10,158 nucleotides of DNA, taken from the NCBI GenBank assembly GCA_030602675.1, contig JAUVZH010000058.1, forward strand, positions 1 through 10,158. The letters run 5' to 3'. This stretch comes from Candidatus Heimdallarchaeota archaeon. GTDB lineage: Archaea > Asgardarchaeota > Heimdallarchaeia > JABLTI01. Position numbers and translations under genes: made by a program. Shown piece after piece: positions 5,251 through 10,158 of this stretch. Under the pieces are notes generated by a model. The model was not told the DNA's origin and made no database searches. It saw only the letters and a list, made by a program, of their open reading frames with translations. Positions within the stretch are counted from its first letter, which is position 1, and each line of letters begins with the position of its first letter.

Positions 5251-7929
5251 AACAGAGTGAGCGGCAGCTAAACGAGCAACGGGAACACGAAGAGGAGAAC
5301 AACTGACGTAATCCAAACCAATGCGATAACAAAAGTCAATGGATTTTGGATCACCACCATGCTCACCACAGATGCCAAACTCAAGTTCAGTATTAGCAGA
5401 TTTAGCTTTCTCAACAGCCATAGCTAAAAACTGACCAACGCCTTCTTGATCTATAGAAACGAAAGGATCCTCTTCGAGGATACCAAGATCAATATACAAA
5501 CCAATGAATTTTCCAGCATCATCACGAGAGAAGCCAGCGGCCATTTGAGTCAGATCATTGGTTCCTGCTGACATAAAATCACAACCTACACTTGCAATTT
5601 GGTCAGCTAGTAAAGCAGCTCTTGGTACTTCAATCATGGTTCCTATTTTGAATTTGGTTAGTTTAACACCAGATTCTTTCTCAACTTCACCTTTCACTCT
5701 CAAGATAATATCCTTAGCCAATTCGAATTCTTTAACGAAACCAACTACTGGAACCATAATTTCAGGATAAACAACTTTTCCTTCTTTTTGGACATTGGAT
5801 GCTGCTTCAAGAATAGCTCTTGATTGCATTTCAATTAACTCAGGAATTCCCAAACAAAGTCTGACACCTCTGAAACCCATCATTGGATTCGATTCTTTCA
5901 AATTTCGAATCTCGCGCAATAGTTTTGCTTCTTCAGAATCTACAGGTAGTTTTTCTTCCCAGATTTTCTCTAGTAATTCAATTTCATCTGGTAAGAACTC
6001 GTGGAGTGGTGGATCGATTAGTCTAATTATTACAGGAAAACCTTTTGCTTCTCTGAAAATACCTTCAAAGTCTCCTCTTTGGAATGGTAGAAGATCGAAA
6101 GCATGTTTTCTTCGCTCTTCTGGTTTATCTCTTGCCAAAATCATTTTTTGAACGATAGGTAATCTATCTTTTTCCATGAACATGTGTTCGGTTCGAGTTA
6201 AACCTATACCTAGAGCTCCAAAATCCATAGCCACTTTTGTTTGATCTGGTTTGTCTGCATTTGTTCTTACATGGAAACCTTTTCCTTCCTTCAGAGCAAT
6301 TTCATCTGCCCATTTTAGAATAGTTTTCATTTGATCTGATAAATCTGATTGTTTTAAAGGAAGCTTTCCTTTGTAAGCTATTGCTTCGAACCCATCAAGG
6401 GTCATCCAATCTCCCTCTTTAACTTCTATGTCATTTGTTCCTATAAGACTTAAGCCAAAAATATGCATGCCTGAAACATCACCTGCTCCAGCAATACAAG
6501 TTGTTCCTATTTGTCTGGATACAACTGCCGCATGAGATGTCATTCCACCTCGTGCAGTAATGATACCTTCGCTTGCTGCCATACCATGGAAATCTTCTGG
6601 TGTTGTTTCTTCGCTAACAAGAATAACTGCTTTTCCTTCGTCAGCTGCTGCTTTAGCTTTATCAGCGCTAAACATTGCAATTCCTGCTGCAGCACCTGGA
6701 CTTGCGGGTAATCCTTTAGCGAAAGATACTGCTTTAACCTCTTTGCCATCGATCATTACTGTTTTTTGCTTTGAATTTTTCCATACGATTTGCGGAAATA
6801 GAGTGTTTTCTACATCTCTTGGAGTGACTCTACTAACTGCTGTTCTCTTGTCAATCATTCCTTCTTTTACTAAATCAAAAGCAATCTTTGCTGCTGCAAC
6901 TCCAGTTCTTTTTCCAGTTCTAGTTTGTAGCATGTAAAACTTGCCTTGTTGAATTGTAAATTCGACGTCTTGCACATCTTTATAGTGCTTTTCTAGTTTT
7001 TCGCATAGTGCATCAAACTGCTTGTACATTTTAGGCATATCTTTCTTTAGTTGTGCAATTGGAGTGGGAGTTCTAATACCAGCTACGACATCTTCACCTT
7101 GAGCTTGTATGAGGTATTCTCCGAATCTTTCTTTCTTACCATCTGAAGGATTTCTTGTGAAAGCAACACCGGTAGCACTAGTTTGACCAAGATTACCGTA
7201 AACCATTACTTGGACATTAACTGCAGTACCATAATCATGTGGTATGCCTTCATGATTTCTATAATTAATTGCTCTTTCATTGTTCCAAGAAGAAAAGACA
7301 GCGTGTATAGAATCTTCTAGTTGTATCATTGGATCTTGTGGGAATTCTTCACCCAACAATTCTTTGTACAATTTTTTATATTGTAAAACTAATTCTTTCA
7401 AATCAGCATTAGAGAGTTCAATATCATCTTTTACTCCTCTCTCTTCCTTCATCTTTTCAAGAAGTTCATCGAATTTCTTTCTTTCTTGATATTTTACTAC
7501 ATCACTGAACATCATTATGAATCTTCTATAAGAATCATAAGCAAATCTTTCATCCTCAGCAATTTTAGCTAAACCAATAACAGCCATGTCATTTAAACCA
7601 AGGTTCAAGACAGTATCCATCATACCTGGCATACTGACTCTTGCACCACTACGAACACTAACAAGGAGTGGATCTGAATGATCTCCTAATTTCTTTCCCA
7701 TTTTTACTTCTAGATCTTCTAAAGCTTTCTTTACTTGATCCATAGTGCCTTTAGGGAAAGTATTGTTATTTGCTAGATAATCAATACAATTTTCTGTAGT
7801 AATTATAAATCCTGGAGGAACTGGAACACCCAATGTAGTCATTTCTGCTAAATTGGCTCCTTTCCCGCCAAGAAGATTTTTCATTTCTGTTTTTCCTTCA
7901 TCAAAGGAATAAACATATTTCTTAGCCAT
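5227..7929 (-). CDS. ppdK: Pyruvate, phosphate dikinase
   Basis: This cytosolic enzyme reversibly converts pyruvate, ATP and phosphate to PEP, AMP and pyrophosphate, and so serves either glycolysis or gluconeogenesis. At 900 residues it is close to the usual ~875-900. The N-terminal ATP-grasp part shows LLGGKGANLAEM (19-30), VSVRSGARVSMPGMMDTVLN (90-109) and the LQTRTGKRTG region (334-343). The swivelling phosphohistidine domain has GGMTSHAAVVSRQIG with catalytic H466. The C-terminal TIM barrel has GLTRTEHMF (576-584), MIEVPRAAL (765-773), SAGTNDLTQ (787-795), SRDDAGKF (801-808) and GICGEHGGDP with catalytic C854. No key residue is missing. The start at 7929 was chosen over an upstream in-frame ATG at 7965 because AGGAGA (7940-7945) lies 10 bases before it and family members begin at MAKKYVY. 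It is preceded on the same strand by the sulfotransferase, 192 bases away, and is followed by its own terminator. Confidence 0.98.
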   Translation of the reverse strand: MAKKYVYSFDEGKTEMKNLLGGKGANLAEMTTLGVPVPPGFIITTENCIDYLANNNTFPKGTMDQVKKALEDLEVKMGKKLGDHSDPLLVSVRSGARVSMPGMMDTVLNLGLNDMAVIGLAKIAEDERFAYDSYRRFIMMFSDVVKYQERKKFDELLEKMKEERGVKDDIELSNADLKELVLQYKKLYKELLGEEFPQDPMIQLEDSIHAVFSSWNNERAINYRNHEGIPHDYGTAVNVQVMVYGNLGQTSATGVAFTRNPSDGKKERFGEYLIQAQGEDVVAGIRTPTPIAQLKKDMPKMYKQFDALCEKLEKHYKDVQDVEFTIQQGKFYMLQTRTGKRTGVAAAKIAFDLVKEGMIDKRTAVSRVTPRDVENTLFPQIVWKNSKQKTVMIDGKEVKAVSFAKGLPASPGAAAGIAMFSADKAKAAADEGKAVILVSEETTPEDFHGMAASEGIITARGGMTSHAAVVSRQIGTTCIAGAGDVSGMHIFGLSLIGTNDIEVKEGDWMTLDGFEAIAYKGKLPLKQSDLSDQMKTILKWADEIALKEGKGFHVRTNADKPDQTKVAMDFGALGIGLTRTEHMFMEKDRLPIVQKMILARDKPEERRKHAFDLLPFQRGDFEGIFREAKGFPVIIRLIDPPLHEFLPDEIELLEKIWEEKLPVDSEEAKLLREIRNLKESNPMMGFRGVRLCLGIPELIEMQSRAILEAASNVQKEGKVVYPEIMVPVVGFVKEFELAKDIILRVKGEVEKESGVKLTKFKIGTMIEVPRAALLADQIASVGCDFMSAGTNDLTQMAAGFSRDDAGKFIGLYIDLGILEEDPFVSIDQEGVGQFLAMAVEKAKSANTELEFGICGEHGGDPKSIDFCYRIGLDYVSCSPLRVPVARLAAAHSVLNNGPRS

Positions 7930-7939
7930 TTTTACGTTT

Positions 7940-7945
7940 TCTCCT
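7940..7945 (-). promoter_or_regulatory. Shine-Dalgarno site of ppdK
   Basis: AGGAGA on the minus strand, 10 bases before the ATG at 7929. It decides between this start and the in-frame ATG at 7965, which lies upstream of it. Confidence 0.75.
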
Positions 7946-8021
7946 AATTGTAAGCAATAATACATATGATTTTTTTTACTTTTAATTGCAATTCGTTTTC
8001 ACAAAACAAAACTACAATCAC

Positions 8022-8047
8022 TTATTCGGCAAACATAATCGGAATAA
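8022..8047. repeat. Imperfect inverted repeat in the ppdK upstream region
   Basis: TTATTCGG (8022-8029) and CGGAATAA (8040-8047) are complementary at 7 of 8 positions, with a 10-base spacer. A separate perfect 10-base palindrome, AATTGCAATT, sits at 7984-7993. Either could be a regulator site for ppdK. I could not identify a convincing TATA box in this 192-base gap, and both elements could be chance. Confidence 0.3.
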
Positions 8048-8069
8048 AAGAATTACTATTTAGCTGTTT

Positions 8070-8077
8070 AAAAAAAA
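8070..8077 (-). terminator. Possible oligo-T terminator after the sulfotransferase gene
   Basis: Eight consecutive T on the minus strand, about 45 bases past the sulfotransferase stop, without a strong hairpin. Archaeal RNA polymerase can terminate at such tracts. The evidence is weak in so AT-rich a context. Confidence 0.3.
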
Positions 8078-8121
8078 TGAACTAAATTTATCTATACCTT
8101 CAATCGTTAACAAAACAATCT

Positions 8122-9231
8122 CTAACCTTCACGTTTTGAATAACCATATTTCTCCCTGTATTTTTCCCAATTATTATTTACATCATCAATTATTTCTTTA
8201 CTTATAATATGCTTATTAGCTTTATATTGTTGTTGAGTTTTGATGAATTCTTGGATTGACTCGACACTTTCTTCGAATCCTTTCAAGTCGAGTTTATGAT
8301 ATATTTTTCCGAGCTCTGATAGAGGGTCTGCTATCAAATCTTCATATTTCAATTCAATTATTTCATCTTCAGTCAGTGTTTTTTTACTTCTCTCATATTC
8401 TTCTATCATCTCTATGAAATTCATTAAAATTTTGGTTTTTATTTTCTTTTCATCCCATTTTTGTAAAGAGAAATAAGGTAAAAGCCTTTGAAATAGTAAA
8501 ATTGAGGATGCATAGATTTCATATGGATTTCTATATAAATAAACAAACTTTGCTTTTGGAAATATATCTTTCAGCAGTTTTATTCTACCAGTGTTTGGTG
8601 GATTCTTTAGGATTAGTTGTTTTTCTCCATTAATGAAAGAAATTTTTTTGATGTAATTAACGTAATGTTTTTTCCATTCTCTTATTGACCTTTTCGATGA
8701 TTTAGTGAATGTTAAGAATTGTGAGAAATAATCCATCCTTCTTGGAAAAACAAACACATGATAATAGCTGAATTTATTTTTTAGAGCCATAGCAAATTCT
8801 TCTTCACCTGGTTTACTAGCAATTAATTCAACATCATCCATTGGTCTTCTCTCAGGCAAACCAACTTCCACTAATCTTTTCATATAATCTGGTGCTACAA
8901 GATTACAATGAGGTGTATAAACATCCACATTTCTTGGATAGCCTTTAGTCTCGTCATTAGACAATAAATAATGTAAATAGGTGGTTCCCATTCGCCAATG
9001 CCCTATTATGAAGATTGGTTCCACTGAGATTTCATGTTTCTTAATTTTTCTACTGAATTTTATTTTCTCAATTAATCTTAGAGGAAAAAGGAAGAGATTT
9101 ATATTAATCGTCATAACTAATCTGTACCAATATCTTGGGTGAATTCGGAATTTAGCGCGGAATAGCAATTTGATAATATTCCATATTGTTGATCCAATTA
9201 ACGGTTCTCTTCTAGACATCCATTCTTTCAT
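8122..9231 (-). CDS. PAPS-dependent sulfotransferase family protein (Sulfotransfer_3-like)
   Basis: Predicted to transfer a sulfuryl group from PAPS to an unknown acceptor. The 369 residues carry the 5'-phosphosulfate-binding loop EPIFIIGHWRMGTTYLHYLL (71-90) and the 3'-phosphate-binding segment KFVYLYRNPYEIYASS (228-243). K209 of LILKNPPNTGR (207-216) precedes that segment in the usual position. EEEFAMAL (143-150) and the C-terminal basic Tyr/His-rich stretch (335-363) also fit the family. The loop has Met where most members have Ser (GHxRSGTT). Residues 35-53 are hydrophobic with basic flanks and may contact a membrane; no cleavable signal peptide is evident. No SD or clear TATA box precedes the ATG at 9231, and an in-frame ATG lies at 9219. 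It is co-directional with ppdK but the 192-base gap makes co-transcription uncertain. The acceptor (lipid, sugar or protein) cannot be read from the sequence. Confidence 0.88.
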   Translation of the reverse strand: MKEWMSRREPLIGSTIWNIIKLLFRAKFRIHPRYWYRLVMTININLFLFPLRLIEKIKFSRKIKKHEISVEPIFIIGHWRMGTTYLHYLLSNDETKGYPRNVDVYTPHCNLVAPDYMKRLVEVGLPERRPMDDVELIASKPGEEEFAMALKNKFSYYHVFVFPRRMDYFSQFLTFTKSSKRSIREWKKHYVNYIKKISFINGEKQLILKNPPNTGRIKLLKDIFPKAKFVYLYRNPYEIYASSILLFQRLLPYFSLQKWDEKKIKTKILMNFIEMIEEYERSKKTLTEDEIIELKYEDLIADPLSELGKIYHKLDLKGFEESVESIQEFIKTQQQYKANKHIISKEIIDDVNNNWEKYREKYGYSKREG

Positions 9232-9370
9232 TTCATTAAGAATAGAGTTTGTAGCTAAAAAAAATTGTGATTAACAAACAAAAGAGAAATCATTTTTTGT
9301 TTGAATCTAAACTTTCACTAAATTAATAGAATATAGGATTTTCCTTATTTCATAATGTTTCCTACTAAAT

Positions 9371-9378
9371 TTTTATAT
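9371..9378 (+). promoter_or_regulatory. TATA box of the TIGR04076-family gene
   Basis: TTTTATAT is centred about 38 bases before the ATG at 9413. The predicted transcription start near 9401 leaves a ~12-base leader beginning with AGGTG (9401-9405), a plausible SD with 7-base spacing. Confidence 0.5.
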
Positions 9379-9412
9379 TTCAACTAAAATAATTTTCACT
9401 AGGTGTTCAAAT

Positions 9413-9685
9413 ATGCCTTACAAACGAATTGTCGTTGAAGTAATTTCTCAAGAAGGAAATTGTGCTGCTGGTCACAAAGTAGGTGATAAGGTTATCTTTG
9501 AAGATGATGAAGTAAAAGGTAGACTTTGTCATTCAGCTATGTACTCTTTATTACCAAAAATCTTCGCTATGAAATATGAAGCTAATTTTCCATGGTTAAA
9601 AGACAAAGATAAAGCAACTCATGCATGCCCGGATGGATACAATCCTGTCATTTTCCAAGTTTCTAGAGAAGAATACTACGAATAA
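9413..9685 (+). CDS. TIGR04076 family small protein
   Basis: A 90-residue soluble protein of unknown biochemical role. It shows the family layout: an N-terminal strand ending in a G-x-C-x-x-G-H-x-x-G turn (EGNCAAGHKVGDKV, 14-27), a central cysteine (RLCHSAMYSLLP, 37-48), a PWLKDKDKA segment (60-68) and the C-terminal ACPDGYNPVIFQV (71-83). The three cysteines C17, C39 and C72 suggest metal or redox chemistry, but that is inference. The start is supported by AGGTG 7 bases upstream and a TATA box. It lies divergent from the sulfotransferase and about 106 bases before the SCP2-like gene on the same strand; a pyrimidine-rich tract in between suggests separate transcripts. Confidence 0.88.
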   Translation: MPYKRIVVEVISQEGNCAAGHKVGDKVIFEDDEVKGRLCHSAMYSLLPKIFAMKYEANFPWLKDKDKATHACPDGYNPVIFQVSREEYYE

Positions 9686-9716
9686 TTCTTGTTATTTTCT
9701 CTTTCCTTTCTTTATT
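9686..9716 (+). terminator. Pyrimidine/T-rich termination region after the TIGR04076 gene
   Basis: Immediately after the stop the plus strand is almost entirely pyrimidine (TTCTTGTTATTTTCTCTTTC and onward), without a hairpin of its own. This resembles archaeal T-tract terminators. The inverted repeat at 9715-9739 follows directly. Confidence 0.4.
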
Positions 9717-9739
9717 AAATGTTTATAATTAACATTTAA
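9715..9739. repeat. Perfect 9-base inverted repeat enclosing a TATA-like element
   Basis: TTAAATGTT (9715-9723) and AACATTTAA (9731-9739) are exact reverse complements around a 7-base centre TATAATT. The TATA-like string TTTATAAT (9722-9729) spans the centre. Transcription from it would start near 9752 and give a ~40-base leader containing the SD of the next gene. A repressor site over that promoter, or a cruciform/terminator-like hairpin for the previous gene, are both possible. A second TATA-like string is at 9751-9758. Confidence 0.5.
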
Positions 9740-9774
9740 AAAGAGACTTGTTATAATTATCTAGAAAATTTTAC

Positions 9775-9780
9775 AGGAGA
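9775..9780 (+). promoter_or_regulatory. Shine-Dalgarno site of the SCP2-like gene
   Basis: AGGAGA, 11 bases before the ATG at 9792. An ATG at 9782 is only one base away from it and opens a frame that stops after six codons, so 9792 is the start. Confidence 0.6.
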
Positions 9781-9791
9781 TATGAAACAAA

Positions 9792-10158
9792 ATGGCAATT
9801 GATTTTAATACGGAAGAATGGATTAAGGCATATAAAGACAAACTGAATAGTGACGAAGCTAAAGATTGGCAAGAAGCAGCTAGTGACTGGGAAGGAGATT
9901 TCTTATTTGTAGTAGAACCAGATGGTGGTTTGAAAGAAAAAATTATTTTTTATGTTGATTTATGGCATGGGGAATGTCGAAAAGTTGCTTATTACAAAGA
10001 AAGTGATAAATTACCAGAAACAGAATTTCAGTATATTGGAATATATTCAAACTGGATCAAATTGATAAATGGTGAAATTGATCCAATTAAGGGAATTCTG
10101 ATGAGAAAATTCAAACTCGTTGGAAACAAAATGAAGGTTTTGCGAGCTGTAAAAGCTG
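9792..10158 (+). CDS. SCP2 sterol-transfer-like protein, 3' end outside window
   Basis: The first 122 residues of an acidic soluble protein resembling the SCP2 sterol-carrier fold, which binds hydrophobic ligands such as lipids or acyl chains in a tunnel. Visible family features are an N-terminal helix (EEWIKAYKDKLN), a charged strand pair (FLFVVEPDGG, then IIFYVDLWHGECRKV), a helix with the conserved W-x-x-L/I pattern (NWIKLINGEIDPIKGILM) and the final strand-helix (FKLVGNKMKVLRAVKA). Only the last residues are missing if it is a single-domain form of ~125-135 residues; a longer fusion cannot be excluded. Start at 9792 by the AGGAGA site. Its ligand is unknown. Archaeal homologues often sit alone or near acyl-CoA enzymes, which are not seen here. 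Confidence 0.75.
   Translation, partial: MAIDFNTEEWIKAYKDKLNSDEAKDWQEAASDWEGDFLFVVEPDGGLKEKIIFYVDLWHGECRKVAYYKESDKLPETEFQYIGIYSNWIKLINGEIDPIKGILMRKFKLVGNKMKVLRAVKA

Noticed and set aside
5558..7489. Several open frames on the plus strand and one extra minus-strand frame (6540-6749) within ppdK
   Set aside because: All are shadows of ppdK, which has every catalytic motif; the translations are low-complexity Ser/Cys-rich or Gln/Lys-rich as expected from out-of-frame reading.
1..10158. CRISPR array, tRNA, rRNA or insertion-sequence ends
   Set aside because: No regularly spaced repeats, no cloverleaf-like sequence and no transposase or long terminal inverted repeats were seen on either strand by eye.

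Overview
The window reads as archaeal chromosome. It is AT-rich (roughly one third G+C by eye). Several genes have an archaeal TATA box about 25-30 bases before a start codon with no ribosome-binding site, while others carry a Shine-Dalgarno (SD) motif. Gene content (pyruvate phosphate dikinase, a PAPS-type sulfotransferase, a TIGR04076-type small protein, an SCP2-like protein) would suit an Asgard-type or other mesophilic archaeon, but that placement is inference from gene style, since no rRNA or other phylogenetic marker is present.

Left half (1-5250) looks accessory. It starts with the 3' part of a uracil-DNA-glycosylase superfamily gene cut by the window edge. Next is a 537-residue LAGLIDADG homing-endonuclease-like protein with both acidic motifs intact and a C-terminal XRE-type helix-turn-helix. 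A short minus-strand gene for a probable winged-helix protein converges on it. Divergent from that small gene is a large unrecognised protein (about 846 residues) whose C-terminal part resembles an Mrr-type restriction-endonuclease fold, and whose middle may hold a second, more degenerate copy. The small gene and the large gene share a divergent promoter region with two facing TATA boxes and an 18-base near-perfect direct repeat bracketing the large gene's TATA box. This regulator-plus-nuclease pair is the best candidate here for an undescribed (possibly defence-related) module.

Right half (5227-10158) looks like core metabolism. Pyruvate phosphate dikinase (minus strand, 900 residues, all catalytic motifs present) ends in a clear hairpin plus T-tract that the large nuclease-like ORF reads through from the other side. 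Upstream on the same strand is a sulfotransferase. Divergent from it are a TIGR04076-family small cysteine protein and an SCP2-like lipid-binding protein cut by the right edge; each of these two has its own SD and TATA-like promoter.

I saw no tRNA, rRNA, CRISPR array or insertion sequence. No gene-free stretch exceeds 300 bases; the longest are about 190 bases.
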